A DNA stretch of 38,912 bases from Streptomyces hayashii (GTDB lineage: Bacteria > Actinomycetota > Actinomycetes > Streptomycetales > Streptomycetaceae), in NCBI RefSeq assembly GCF_024539815.1, contig NZ_JAHHIU010000131.1, positions 1-38,912 of the forward strand, read 5' to 3'. Shown one piece after another: positions 16,973 through 26,359 of this stretch (positions are counted from its first letter, which is position 1; each line of letters opens with the position of its first letter). The translations under genes and the position numbers were made by a program. The notes under the pieces were generated by a model. It was given only the letters and a program-made list of their open reading frames with translations, was not told the origin of the DNA and made no database searches.

Positions 16973-17615
16973 GGAGCCCAAGGAGGCCGGGCAGACGACG
17001 CCTGGTTTCCAGAACCCGGTGGCCGGCTTCGGCGTGACCTTCAAGGCCATGTTCAAGAAGCGGCTGACCGAGCAGTACCCGGAGCAGGAGAAGACCACGG
17101 CTCCCCGATTCCACGGACGGCACCAGCTCAACCGCCATCCGGACGGCCTGGAGAAGTGCGTCGGCTGCGAGCTGTGCGCCTGGGCCTGCCCCGCCGACGC
17201 CATCTATGTGGAGGGCGCCGACAACACCGACGAGGAGCGTTACTCGCCGGGCGAGCGGTACGGGCGCGTCTACCAGATCAACTACGCCCGGTGCATCCTG
17301 TGCGGCCTGTGCATCGAGGCGTGCCCCACGCGCGCGTTGACGATGACGAACGAGTTCGAGCTCGCCGACTCCAGCCGCGCCAACCTGATCTACACCAAGG
17401 AGCAGCTGCTCGCCGGCCTGGACGACGGCATGGTGGACTCCCCCCATGCCATCTACCCCGGCACGGACGAACAGGACTACTACCGGGGCCTGGTGACGGA
17501 GGCCGCGCCCGGCACGGAGCGCCAGGTGGCGGTCTCCAAGGGCGAGGTCCCGCAGGAAGCCGACTCCACCTTCGGTGGGGACGAGCCCGCCTCGGAGGAG
17601 GTGATCCGCCGATGA
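16965..17615 (+). CDS. nuoI: NADH-quinone oxidoreductase subunit I
   Basis: A 216-residue ferredoxin-like subunit carrying clusters N6a and N6b. Both [4Fe-4S] motifs are complete: CVGCELCAWACPAD and CILCGLCIEACPT. The ATG at 16965 is chosen because AAAGGAGG (16951-16958) lies six bases upstream; an upstream frame extension starting at 16932 lacks such a site. The last 50 or so residues after the ferredoxin fold are a hydrophilic tail. It passes electrons from NuoG to N2 in NuoB. Confidence 0.97.
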   Translation: MAEEPKEAGQTTPGFQNPVAGFGVTFKAMFKKRLTEQYPEQEKTTAPRFHGRHQLNRHPDGLEKCVGCELCAWACPADAIYVEGADNTDEERYSPGERYGRVYQINYARCILCGLCIEACPTRALTMTNEFELADSSRANLIYTKEQLLAGLDDGMVDSPHAIYPGTDEQDYYRGLVTEAAPGTERQVAVSKGEVPQEADSTFGGDEPASEEVIRR

Positions 17616-18454
17616 GCGCGCAGCTCGCCGCCTACTCCACCTCCACCGGTGAGGCCTTCCAGTTCTGGGTGCTCGGCACCGTCGCCGTGATCGGCGCCCT
17701 GTGCACCGTCTTCATGAAGAAGGCCGTGCACAGCGCGCTCTGTCTCGCCGCCACCATGATCATTCTGGCGATCTTCTATCTCGCCAACGGCGCCTATTTC
17801 CTGGGCATCGTGCAGATCGTCGTCTACACCGGCGCGATCATGATGCTGTTCCTGTTCGTGGTGATGCTGGTCGGCGTGACCGCGGCGGACTCCCTGAAGG
17901 AGACCATCAAGGGGCAGCGCTGGCTGGCCCTCCTCAGCGGCCTCGGCTTCGGCGTCCTGCTGATCGCCGGCATCGGCCACGCCTCCCTGACGGAGTTCAA
18001 CGGTCTCACCGAGGCGAACGCGCACGGCAACGTCGAGGGCCTCGCCGCCCTCATCTTCACCAAGTACGTCTTCGCTTTCGAGATCACCGGCGCCCTGCTC
18101 ATCACGGCCGCCGTCGGCGCCATGGTGCTCACCCACCGCGAGCGCACCGAGCGGGCCCTGACCCAGCGCGAAATGGCCGAGCGCAGGGTGCGCGAAGGCA
18201 AGCACGTGCCGCCGCTGCCGGCGCCGGGCGTGTACGCGCGGCACAACGCCGTGGACGTCCAGGGCCTGCTGCCCGACGGCACGCCCTCGGAGCTCACGGT
18301 CAGCCGGACGCTGCGCGAGCGCGGTCAGATCCGGGACGTGTCCGCCGAGGCGCTCAACGACCTCAAGGCCCTGGAACAGCGCGCCGAGGAGCGCCTGGAG
18401 CGGGCCGCGATCGAGCCGCCGCACCTGAAGCGGACGGAGGAGGCGTCGAAGTGA
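17612..18454 (+). CDS. nuoJ: NADH-quinone oxidoreductase subunit J
   Basis: A 280-residue membrane subunit (ND6 family). Five membrane helices lie in roughly the first 175 residues, including the conserved glycine-rich third helix region FLGIVQIVVYTGAIMMLFLF, whose pi-bulge takes part in coupling. About 100 extra C-terminal residues (charged, from HRERTERALTQREMAERR to HLKRTEEASK) make it longer than the 184-residue E. coli subunit. They look cytoplasmic and helical. ATGA overlap with nuoI and GTGA overlap with nuoK. Confidence 0.95.
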   Translation: MSAQLAAYSTSTGEAFQFWVLGTVAVIGALCTVFMKKAVHSALCLAATMIILAIFYLANGAYFLGIVQIVVYTGAIMMLFLFVVMLVGVTAADSLKETIKGQRWLALLSGLGFGVLLIAGIGHASLTEFNGLTEANAHGNVEGLAALIFTKYVFAFEITGALLITAAVGAMVLTHRERTERALTQREMAERRVREGKHVPPLPAPGVYARHNAVDVQGLLPDGTPSELTVSRTLRERGQIRDVSAEALNDLKALEQRAEERLERAAIEPPHLKRTEEASK

Positions 18455-18750
18455 ATCCCGTCAACTACCTCTACCTCGCGGCCCTGTTGTTCACGATCGG
18501 TGCGACGGGCGTGCTGATCAGGCGCAACGCGATCGTCGTCTTCATGTGCATCGAGCTCATGCTCAACGCCTGCAACCTCGCGTTCGTCACCTTCTCCCGG
18601 ATGCACGGCAATCTCGACGGTCAGATCATCGCGTTCTTCACGATGGTCGTCGCCGCCGCGGAGGTCGTGGTCGGACTCGCGATCATCGTGTCGCTGTTCC
18701 GTTCCCGCCACTCGGCCTCGGTCGACGACGCCAGCCTGATGAAGCTGTAA
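18451..18750 (+). CDS. nuoK: NADH-quinone oxidoreductase subunit K
   Basis: A 99-residue, three-helix membrane subunit (ND4L/MrpC family). The conserved membrane Glu residues of the proton path are in FMCIELMLNACNLAF and MVVAAAEVVVGLAI. The GTG start overlaps the nuoJ stop; length is standard. Confidence 0.97.
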   Translation: MNPVNYLYLAALLFTIGATGVLIRRNAIVVFMCIELMLNACNLAFVTFSRMHGNLDGQIIAFFTMVVAAAEVVVGLAIIVSLFRSRHSASVDDASLMKL

Positions 18751-18765
18751 GGGGTCGGAAGAAAC

Positions 18766-20730
18766 GTGGAGAACCTGATTGCGCTGCTGATCGCGGCGCC
18801 CCTGCTCGGAGCGGCCGTCCTGCTGGTCGGCGGCCGTCGGCTCGACGCCGTCGGCCAGTGGATCGGCACGCTCCTGTCGACCGTGTCCTTCGTGCTCGGT
18901 CTCGTCCTGTTCAGCGACCTGCTGGGCAGGAGCGCCGAAGACCGCACGCTCACGCAGCACCTGTTCAGCTGGATCCCGGTCGAGGGCTTCCAGGCGGACG
19001 TCGGCTTCCGCCTCGACCAGTTGTCGATGACGTTCGTGCTGCTGATCACGGGCGTCGGCTCGCTGATCCACCTGTACTCGGTCGGGTACATGGAGCACGA
19101 CGAGCGGCGCCGCCGCTTCTTCGGCTATCTGAACCTGTTCCTCGCGGCGATGCTGCTGCTCGTCCTCGCCGACAACTACCTGCTGCTCTACGTCGGCTGG
19201 GAGGGCGTGGGTCTCGCGTCCTACCTGCTCATCGGTTTCTGGCAGCACAAGCCCAGCGCTGCCACCGCCGCGAAGAAGGCGTTCCTGGTCAACCGTGTCG
19301 GCGACATGGGCCTGTCGATCGCGATCATGCTGATGTTCACCACCTTCGGCACGTTCGCCTTCGGCCCGCTGCTCGGCGCGGAGGGACAGTCCGGCATCGC
19401 CGGCGACGCCTCGGAGGGCAAGCTCACTGCCATCGCCCTGATGCTGCTGCTCGCCGCCTGCGGCAAGTCCGCCCAGGTGCCGCTGCAGTCCTGGCTCGGG
19501 GACGCGATGGAGGGCCCGACCCCGGTCTCGGCCCTCATCCACGCCGCCACGATGGTGACCGCGGGCGTGTACCTGATCGTCCGGTCGGCCGCGATCTTCA
19601 ACGGGGCTCCGGACGCGCAGCTGGTCGTCACCGTCGTCGGCGCGGTGACGCTCCTGTTCGGTGCGATCGTCGGTTGCGCGAAGGACGACATCAAGAAGGC
19701 GCTGGCCGGATCGACCATGTCGCAGATCGGCTACATGGTGCTGGCCGCGGGCCTCGGCCCCATCGGCTACGTCTTCGCGATCATGCACCTGGTGACGCAC
19801 GGCTTCTTCAAGGCCGGGCTGTTCCTCGGCGCGGGTTCCGTCATGCACGGCATGAACGACGAGGTCGACATGCGCAAGTACGGCGGCCTGCGGAAGTACA
19901 TGCCGGTCACCTTCGTCACCTTCGGTCTCGGCTACCTCGCCATCATCGGCTTCCCGGGGCTGTCCGGCTTCTTCTCCAAGGACAAGATCATCGAGGCGGC
20001 GTTCGCCAAGGGCGGCGCCGAGGGCTGGATCCTCGGCACGTGCGCCCTGCTCGGCGCGGCCATCACCGCGTACTACATGACGCGCGTGATGCTGATGACG
20101 TTCTTCGGCGAGGAGCGTTGGAAGAACCAGCCCACCCGCTCGCCCGAGGCGCCCAGCGCGGAGCCCGCGGCCGAGCACCACGGCGAGCACGCGGAGCCGC
20201 ACCCCCACGAGTCGCCCAAGGTCATGACGATCCCCATGATCGTGCTGGCGTTCGGGTCGGTCTTCGCGGGCGGGTTCTTCAGCATCGGCGACCGCTTCCT
20301 GCACTGGCTGGAGCCCGTCACCGGCCACAGCGAGGGCGACTCGCCGCTCAGCGTGGCCACGGTCACGGGAGCGACCATGGTCTGCCTGGTCATCGGCGTC
20401 GGCATCGCCTACGCCCAGTACGGCCGGCGTCCCGTTCCGGCCGTCGCCCCGCGCGGGTCCCTGCTCACCCGGGCCGCCCGGCGGGACCTGCTCCAGGACG
20501 ACTTCAACCACGTCGTCCTGGTGCGCGGCGGCGAGCACCTCACGCGCTCCCTGGTCTACGTCGACCACACCCTGGTCGACGGTGTCGTCAACGGCACGGC
20601 GGCCTCGGTCGGCGGCCTCTCCGGGCGGCTGCGCCGGCTGCAGAACGGCTTCGCGCGGTCGTACGCGGTCTCGATGTTCGGCGGTGCGGCTCTCCTCGTC
20701 GCCGCGACCCTGCTGATGAGGGCGGTCTGA
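18766..20730 (+). CDS. nuoL: NADH-quinone oxidoreductase subunit L
   Basis: A 654-residue antiporter-like proton-pumping subunit (ND5/MrpA family) at the far end of the membrane arm. Markers are the LYVGWEGVGLASYLLIGFWQ block containing the key Glu, TAAKKAFLVNRVGD, the SALIHAATMVTAGVYL helix and the Lys-containing proton-path helices. A His/Glu/Pro-rich loop (EPAAEHHGEHAEPHPHESPK) interrupts the later helices, and the long lateral helix follows. Start is GTG after GGGGTCGGAAG. This is one of only a few nuo junctions without an overlap (15-base gap after nuoK). Confidence 0.96.
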   Translation: MENLIALLIAAPLLGAAVLLVGGRRLDAVGQWIGTLLSTVSFVLGLVLFSDLLGRSAEDRTLTQHLFSWIPVEGFQADVGFRLDQLSMTFVLLITGVGSLIHLYSVGYMEHDERRRRFFGYLNLFLAAMLLLVLADNYLLLYVGWEGVGLASYLLIGFWQHKPSAATAAKKAFLVNRVGDMGLSIAIMLMFTTFGTFAFGPLLGAEGQSGIAGDASEGKLTAIALMLLLAACGKSAQVPLQSWLGDAMEGPTPVSALIHAATMVTAGVYLIVRSAAIFNGAPDAQLVVTVVGAVTLLFGAIVGCAKDDIKKALAGSTMSQIGYMVLAAGLGPIGYVFAIMHLVTHGFFKAGLFLGAGSVMHGMNDEVDMRKYGGLRKYMPVTFVTFGLGYLAIIGFPGLSGFFSKDKIIEAAFAKGGAEGWILGTCALLGAAITAYYMTRVMLMTFFGEERWKNQPTRSPEAPSAEPAAEHHGEHAEPHPHESPKVMTIPMIVLAFGSVFAGGFFSIGDRFLHWLEPVTGHSEGDSPLSVATVTGATMVCLVIGVGIAYAQYGRRPVPAVAPRGSLLTRAARRDLLQDDFNHVVLVRGGEHLTRSLVYVDHTLVDGVVNGTAASVGGLSGRLRRLQNGFARSYAVSMFGGAALLVAATLLMRAV

Positions 20731-20735
20731 TACCG

Positions 20736-22307
20736 ATGTCCTTTCCTCTGCTGACAGCGACGGCGGCGCTCCCCGCGATCGGGGCGGTCGCCACGGCCGC
20801 CGTCCCGGCCGCCCGGCGCAACGCCGCCAAAGCGCTGGCCCTGCTGTTCTCCCTCGCGACGCTGGCCCTGGCGGTCGTCGTCCTGATCCGCTTCGACCCG
20901 GGCGGCGGCCGCTACCAGCTCACCGAATCCCACTCCTGGATCAAGGACTTCGGGGTCAGGTACGAGCTGGGCGTGGACGGCATCGGGGTCGCGCTCGTCG
21001 CGCTGACCGCGCTGCTGATCCCGTTCGTCATCCTCGCGGGCTGGCACGACGCCGACCCGCTGGAGACCGGCAACAAGCGCTGGCGGCCGACGCAGGGCTT
21101 CTTCGCCCTGATCCTCGCCGTCGAGGCGATGGTGATCCTCTCCTTCGAGGCCACCGACGTCTTCCTCTTCTACATCTTCTTCGAAGCCATGCTCATCCCG
21201 ATGTACTTCCTCATCGGCGGCTTCGGGGACCGTGCACACGAACACGGCGAAGAGGTGGCGTCCACGCAACGGTCGTACGCGGCCGTGAAGTTCCTTCTGT
21301 ACAACCTGGTCGGCGGTCTGATCATGCTGGCCGCGGTGATCGGCCTGTACGTGGTCGCGGGGAACTTCTCGCTCACGGAGATCGCCCAGGCCCGCGCCGA
21401 CGGCACGCTCCACATGGCGACGAGCACGGAACGCTGGCTGTTCCTCGGGTTCTTCTTCGCCTTCGCGGTGAAGGCGCCGCTGTGGCCGCTGCACACCTGG
21501 CTGCCCAACGCCATGGGGGAGGCCACCACCCCGGTCGCCGTCCTCATCACCGCGGTCGTCGACAAGGTGGGCACCTTCGCGATGCTCCGCTTCTGCCTCC
21601 AGCTCTTCCCGGAGGCCAGCAAGTGGGCGACGCCCGTCATCCTCGTCCTCGCGGTGATCAGCATCGTCTACGGGGCGCTGCTGGCCGTGGGGCAGCGGGA
21701 CATCAAGCGGCTGGTGGCGTACGCGTCGATCTCGCACTTCGGGTTCATCATCCTGGGCATCTTCGCGATGACCAGCCAGGGCCAGTCGGGCGCGACGCTG
21801 TACATGGTCAACCACGGCATCTCGACGGCCGCCCTGATGCTGGTCGCCGGGTTCCTGATCTCGCGGCGCGGCTCGCGGCTCATCGCCGACTACGGGGGTG
21901 TGCAGAAGGTCGCCCCGGTGCTCGCCGGCACGTTCCTGATCGGCGGCCTGGCGACGCTGTCGCTGCCGGGACTCGCGCCCTTCGTGAGCGAGTTCCTCGT
22001 CCTGGTCGGCACGTTCGCGCGCTACCCGGCGATCGGCATCGTCGCCACCTTCGGCATCGTGCTCGCCGCGCTCTACACGCTCGTGCTCTACCAGCGGACG
22101 ATGACCGGCCCGGTGAAGCCCGAAGTGTCCGCAATGCCCGACCTGCGCGCACGGGAGCTCGTGGTCGTCACCCCGCTGATCGTGTTGTTGATCTTCCTGG
22201 GCGTCTACCCGAAGCCCGTCACCGACATCGTGAACCCGGCGGTCAAGCAGACGCTGTCCGACGTACACAAGAAGGACCCCAAGCCCGAGGTGGAGGCGGC
22301 CAAGTGA
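20736..22307 (+). CDS. nuoM: NADH-quinone oxidoreductase subunit M
   Basis: A 523-residue antiporter-like pump subunit (ND4/MrpD family) with about 14 helices. Conserved blocks are FYIFFEAMLIPMYFLIGGFG (proton-path Glu), KAPLWPLHTWLPNAMGEATT (with Lys), SISHFGFIILGIFA and the LPGLAPFVSEFLVL segment. ATG follows five bases after the nuoL stop. The soluble tail is rich in Lys and Pro. GTGA overlap with nuoN. Confidence 0.97.
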   Translation: MSFPLLTATAALPAIGAVATAAVPAARRNAAKALALLFSLATLALAVVVLIRFDPGGGRYQLTESHSWIKDFGVRYELGVDGIGVALVALTALLIPFVILAGWHDADPLETGNKRWRPTQGFFALILAVEAMVILSFEATDVFLFYIFFEAMLIPMYFLIGGFGDRAHEHGEEVASTQRSYAAVKFLLYNLVGGLIMLAAVIGLYVVAGNFSLTEIAQARADGTLHMATSTERWLFLGFFFAFAVKAPLWPLHTWLPNAMGEATTPVAVLITAVVDKVGTFAMLRFCLQLFPEASKWATPVILVLAVISIVYGALLAVGQRDIKRLVAYASISHFGFIILGIFAMTSQGQSGATLYMVNHGISTAALMLVAGFLISRRGSRLIADYGGVQKVAPVLAGTFLIGGLATLSLPGLAPFVSEFLVLVGTFARYPAIGIVATFGIVLAALYTLVLYQRTMTGPVKPEVSAMPDLRARELVVVTPLIVLLIFLGVYPKPVTDIVNPAVKQTLSDVHKKDPKPEVEAAK

Positions 22308-23962
22308 GCGCATCAGCCGTCCACAGCCTGTGGACAACGGCGGCAACTGCGGCCGACCCGATCGCGAAGATCGACACACCGAAGATCGAATACGGGCAAT
22401 TGTCGCCCACCCTGATCGTCGTGGGCGCGGCGATCGTCGGGGTGCTCGTCGAGGCGTTCGTGCCGCGCAAGTACCGCTATCACGCCCAACTCATCCTGTC
22501 GGCAGCCGCGTTGATCGGCGGGTTCGTCGCCGTGGTCGTGCTCGCGACACACGGCTACGGCACCACGAAGGCGCGCATCGCGGCCATGGGTGCGATCGCC
22601 GTCGACGGACCGGCCCTCTTCCTCCAGGGCACGATTCTGCTGGCCGCCCTGGTCGGCCTGTTCACCTTCGCCGAACGGCGTCTCGACCCCGAGGCGCACG
22701 GCGCCCGGGTCGACTCCTTCGCCGCCCAGGCGGCCTCCGTGCCCGGCAGCGAGAGCGAACAGGCCGCCGTCAAGGCCGGGTTCACGACGACCGAGGTCTT
22801 CCCGCTGCTGCTGTTCGCGGTCGCGGGGATGCTGGTCTTCCCGTCGGCCAACGACCTGCTGACACTCTTCATCGCCCTGGAAGTCTTCTCGCTGCCCCTG
22901 TACCTCCTGTGCGCGCTGGCCCGCCGCAAGCGGCTCATGTCGCAGGAGGCCGCGGTCAAGTACTTCCTCCTCGGCGCGTTCGCCTCCGCGTTCACCCTGT
23001 TCGGCATCGCCCTGCTGTACGGGTACGCGGGTTCCGTGTCGTACGGGACCATCGCGCAGGTCGTCGACGGCACCGTCCAGAACGTGAACCCGGCGCTCGC
23101 CGACACCATGGGCAACGACGCGCTGCTCCTCGTCGGCGCCGCGATGATCGTCATGGGTCTGCTGTTCAAGGTGGGCGCGGTGCCGTTCCACATGTGGACG
23201 CCCGACGTCTACCAGGGCGCTCCCACCCCGGTCACCGGCTTCATGGCCGCGGCGACCAAGGTGGCCGCCTTCGGCGCGCTGCTGCGGCTCCTCTACGTGG
23301 TGCTGCCCGGGCTGCGCTGGGACTGGCGGCCGGTCATGTGGGGCGTCGCGATCATCACGATGCTGGGTGGCGCGATCGTCGCGATCACGCAGACCGACAT
23401 CAAGCGGCTGCTGGCGTACTCGTCCATCGCGCACGCCGGATTCATCCTCGCGGGCGTCATCGCGACCACCCCGGACGGCGTCTCGTCCGTCCTCTTCTAC
23501 CTGGCCGCGTACTCGTTCGTGACGATCGGCGCGTTCGCCGTGGTCACGCTCGTGCGCGACGCGGGCGGAGAGGCGACGCACCTGTCCAAGTGGGCGGGGC
23601 TCGGCCGTCGGTCGCCGCTGGTGGCGGCCGTGTTCGCGGTGTTCCTGCTGGCCTTCGCCGGCATCCCGCTGACCTCCGGTTTCGCCGGGAAGTTCGCCGT
23701 CTTCAAGGCGGCGGCCGAGGGCGGCGCGGCCCCGCTGGTCGTGGTCGGCGTGATCTCTTCGGCGATCGCCGCCTTCTTCTACATCCGGGTGATCGTGCTG
23801 ATGTTCTTCAGCGAGCCGAGGCCCGACGGCCCGACCGTCGCCGTTCCGTCGGCGCTGACGGTGATGGCGATCGGCGTGGGAGTGGCGGTCACCCTGGTGC
23901 TCGGCGTGGCGCCGCAGTACTTCCTGGACCTGGCGAACCAGGCGGGAGTGTTCGTGCGCTGA
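22304..23962 (+). CDS. nuoN: NADH-quinone oxidoreductase subunit N
   Basis: A 552-residue antiporter-like pump subunit (ND2 family) and last gene of the operon. Conserved blocks include FIALEVFSLPLYLLCALARR, KVGAVPFHMWTPDVYQGAPT, LAYSSIAHAGFILAG and FAGIPLTSGFAGKFAVF, each with the expected membrane Glu/Lys/His. The GTG start overlaps the nuoM stop. The first codons contain a 17-bp perfect inverted repeat overlapping a DnaA-box match. A long hairpin follows 35 bases after the stop. Confidence 0.97.
   Translation: MSASAVHSLWTTAATAADPIAKIDTPKIEYGQLSPTLIVVGAAIVGVLVEAFVPRKYRYHAQLILSAAALIGGFVAVVVLATHGYGTTKARIAAMGAIAVDGPALFLQGTILLAALVGLFTFAERRLDPEAHGARVDSFAAQAASVPGSESEQAAVKAGFTTTEVFPLLLFAVAGMLVFPSANDLLTLFIALEVFSLPLYLLCALARRKRLMSQEAAVKYFLLGAFASAFTLFGIALLYGYAGSVSYGTIAQVVDGTVQNVNPALADTMGNDALLLVGAAMIVMGLLFKVGAVPFHMWTPDVYQGAPTPVTGFMAAATKVAAFGALLRLLYVVLPGLRWDWRPVMWGVAIITMLGGAIVAITQTDIKRLLAYSSIAHAGFILAGVIATTPDGVSSVLFYLAAYSFVTIGAFAVVTLVRDAGGEATHLSKWAGLGRRSPLVAAVFAVFLLAFAGIPLTSGFAGKFAVFKAAAEGGAAPLVVVGVISSAIAAFFYIRVIVLMFFSEPRPDGPTVAVPSALTVMAIGVGVAVTLVLGVAPQYFLDLANQAGVFVR
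22319..22337. promoter_or_regulatory. DnaA-box match within a perfect inverted repeat at the start of nuoN
   Basis: GTCCACAG-C-CTGTGGAC (22319-22335) is a perfect dyad. Its right arm extends to TGTGGACAA (22329-22337), the exact complement of the Streptomyces DnaA box TTGTCCACA. It lies inside nuoN codons 6-12, so the sequence may be incidental. Confidence 0.35.
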
Positions 23963-23996
23963 ACCGCGACGTCGCTGACCTGCGGCGGGTTCACAC

Positions 23997-24033
23997 GGTG
24001 GGCCCGGTTCCCCGAGAGGGAGCCGGGCCCACC
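23997..24033 (+). terminator. nuo operon terminator
   Basis: A 16-bp stem beginning GGTGGGCCCGG and closing CCGGGCCCACC (one G-U wobble) around a CGAGA loop, 35 bases after the nuoN stop. It is the clearest terminator in the window and marks the end of the operon. Confidence 0.88.
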
Positions 24034-24178
24034 GGCGTGGGCGCGGCCCGGTTCCATCGGAGTGGGCAGCCGTCCGAGCGCACCGGCGGCAGTCGCCTGT
24101 CCGGGCTCACCGGCGGCCGTCGACTCCGGCCCGGCGGTCGATCGTCAGCACCGTCACGCAGAGTCACCGGAAAGAGCC

Positions 24179-24187
24179 TGTGGATAA
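24179..24187. promoter_or_regulatory. DnaA-box-like element upstream of recQ
   Basis: TGTGGATAA is the complement of TTATCCACA, a consensus DnaA box in other bacteria and one base from the Streptomyces form. It lies 80 bases before the recQ start and upstream of a TATCGT -10-like hexamer (24214). A single 9-bp match is weak evidence. Confidence 0.3.
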
Positions 24188-24258
24188 CTCCGGCGCTGTC
24201 GGTCCGGACCCCTATCGTGGAGGCAGTGGTCGAGGGACGACGTACGGGGGACCAGTCG

Positions 24259-26322
24259 ATGGGCGGGACGGGCGGGATCAGCGAGATGACAGGTATCACC
24301 GGGACACCGGAGCGGACCGACAGCGAGGCATTGGCCACGCTGCACCGGGTCTTCGGATACGACGCCTTCCGCGGCGAGCAGGAAGCGGTCATCGAACACG
24401 TGGTGGCCGGCGGGGACGCGGTCGTCCTCATGCCCACCGGCGGCGGAAAGTCGCTGTGCTACCAGATCCCCGCCCTGGTCAGGCCCGGCACAGGCATCGT
24501 CGTCTCGCCGCTGATCGCGCTGATGCAGGACCAGGTGGACGCGCTGCGGGCGCTCGGCGTCAACGCCGGTTTCATGAACTCCACGCAGGACTTCGACGAG
24601 CGGCGCGTGGTCGAGGCCGAGTTCCTCGCGGGAGAGCTGGACCTGCTCTACCTGGCCCCGGAGCGTCTGCGGCTGCAGTCCACCCTCGACCTCCTCTCCC
24701 GGGGCAAGATCGCCGTGTTCGCGATCGACGAGGCGCACTGCGTGTCCCAGTGGGGCCACGACTTCCGCCCCGACTATCTGGCGCTCTCCCTGCTCGGCGA
24801 GCGCTGGCCGGACGTTCCGCGGATCGCGCTCACCGCGACGGCCACCCGCGCCACGCACCAGGAGATCACCCAGCGGCTGAACATGCCCGCGGCCCGGCAC
24901 TTCGTGGCGAGCTTCGACCGGCCCAACATCCAGTACCGGATCGTGCCGAAGGCCGACCCCAAGAAGCAGCTCCTGAGCTTTCTGCGCGAGGAGCACGCGG
25001 GCGACGCGGGCATCGTGTACTGCCTCTCGCGCAACTCCGTGGACAAGACGGCCGAGTTCCTCTCCCGCAACGGCGTCGAGGCGGTGCCCTATCACGCGGG
25101 TCTGGACGCGGGCACCCGCGCGGCGCATCAGTCCCGGTTCCTCCGGGAGGAGGGCCTGGTCGTCTGCGCGACCATCGCGTTCGGCATGGGCATCGACAAG
25201 CCGGACGTCCGCTTCGTCGCCCACCTCGACCTGCCCAAGTCGATCGAGGGCTACTACCAGGAGACGGGGCGCGGCGGACGCGACGGGCTGCCCTCCACCG
25301 CATGGATGGCCTACGGCCTCAACGACGTCATACAACAGCGCAAGCTGATCCAGACCGGTGAGGGCGACGAGGCCTTCCGTCGGCGGGCAGGCGCCCATCT
25401 GGAGTCGATGCTCGCGCTGTGCGAGACCGTCCAGTGCCGCCGCGGGCAGCTCCTCGCCTACTTCGGCCAGGAACCCGACGCGGCGGGCTGCGGCAACTGC
25501 GACACCTGCCTCACCCCGCCGGAGACCTGGGACGGCACGGTCGCGGCCCAGAAGGTGCTGTCGACCATCGTGCGACTGCAACGGGAACGCGGTCAGAAGT
25601 TCGGCGCCGTGCAGATCGTCGACATCCTGATGGGCAAGCGCACGGCGAAGGTGATCCAGTTCGACCACGACCAGCTGTCGGTGTTCGGCATCGGCGAGGA
25701 CCTCAGCGAGGGCGAGTGGCGTGGAGTCGTACGGCAGTTGCTCGCCCAGGGGCTGCTCGCGGTCGAGGGGGAGTACGGCACCCTGGTGCTGACGGAGGCC
25801 AGCGGGGCCGTGCTGCGCCGGGAGCGGGACGTCCCGCTGCGCAAGGAGCCGAAGAAGCCGGTGACGGCCAAGGCGTCGGGCTCCTCCTCGTCCGGCCGCG
25901 GCAAGGGCAAGGCCGTCGTGGTCGATCTGCCCGAGAAGTTGCTGCCCGTCTTCGAGGCGCTGCGCGCCTGGCGTGCCGAACAGGCCCGTGAGCAGGGCGT
26001 TCCGGCATACGTCATCTTCCACGACGCGACGCTGAGAGAGATCGCCACGGCGTGGCCGACGTCGGTGGAGCAGCTCGGCGGCGTCAGCGGCGTCGGCGAG
26101 AGAAAGCTGGCGACGTACGGAGAGGGCGTCCTCGCGGTCCTGGCCTCGCTGGGCGGCACACCCGACACGGCCGCCGCGTCCCCCGTGACGGACGCCGGTC
26201 CCGCAGGGTCCCCCGTCACGGACGCCGGTTCCGGAGCCGATGCCCGCGCCCGCACGGGTCCGGGCGACCCGGACCACTGGCCCGAGATGGACGAGGAGCC
26301 GGAGCCGGAGGACTGGATATAG
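24259..26322 (+). CDS. recQ: ATP-dependent DNA helicase RecQ
   Basis: A 687-residue superfamily-2, 3'-5' helicase with the full bacterial RecQ layout. Motif 0 is in FGYDAFRGEQEAVIEH, Walker A is MPTGGGKSLCYQ, motif II is AIDEAHCVSQWGHDFRPDY (DEAH plus the aromatic loop), motif III is TATA, and motif VI is QETGRGGRDG. The zinc site is in CRRGQLLAYFG and GCGNCDTC. An RQC winged helix (about residues 430-525) and a C-terminal HRDC domain (LPVFEALRAWRAEQARE to GVSGVGERKLATYGE) follow. ATG 24259 has GGGGGA eight bases before it; ATG 24286 is a weaker alternative. The last 60 residues are low complexity with a duplicated 10-residue unit. It acts in recombination and replication repair. Confidence 0.95.
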   Translation: MGGTGGISEMTGITGTPERTDSEALATLHRVFGYDAFRGEQEAVIEHVVAGGDAVVLMPTGGGKSLCYQIPALVRPGTGIVVSPLIALMQDQVDALRALGVNAGFMNSTQDFDERRVVEAEFLAGELDLLYLAPERLRLQSTLDLLSRGKIAVFAIDEAHCVSQWGHDFRPDYLALSLLGERWPDVPRIALTATATRATHQEITQRLNMPAARHFVASFDRPNIQYRIVPKADPKKQLLSFLREEHAGDAGIVYCLSRNSVDKTAEFLSRNGVEAVPYHAGLDAGTRAAHQSRFLREEGLVVCATIAFGMGIDKPDVRFVAHLDLPKSIEGYYQETGRGGRDGLPSTAWMAYGLNDVIQQRKLIQTGEGDEAFRRRAGAHLESMLALCETVQCRRGQLLAYFGQEPDAAGCGNCDTCLTPPETWDGTVAAQKVLSTIVRLQRERGQKFGAVQIVDILMGKRTAKVIQFDHDQLSVFGIGEDLSEGEWRGVVRQLLAQGLLAVEGEYGTLVLTEASGAVLRRERDVPLRKEPKKPVTAKASGSSSSGRGKGKAVVVDLPEKLLPVFEALRAWRAEQAREQGVPAYVIFHDATLREIATAWPTSVEQLGGVSGVGERKLATYGEGVLAVLASLGGTPDTAAASPVTDAGPAGSPVTDAGSGADARARTGPGDPDHWPEMDEEPEPEDWI
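26179..26238 (+). repeat. 30-bp direct duplication in the recQ tail
   Basis: Two near-identical 30-bp units (26179-26208, 26209-26238) encode SPVTDAGPAG and SPVTDAGSGA in the disordered tail after the HRDC domain. The period keeps the frame. Confidence 0.7.
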
Positions 26323-26359
26323 GGCGCAGAGGTCCCAGCGGGCCGTACCGCGGGCCGGC

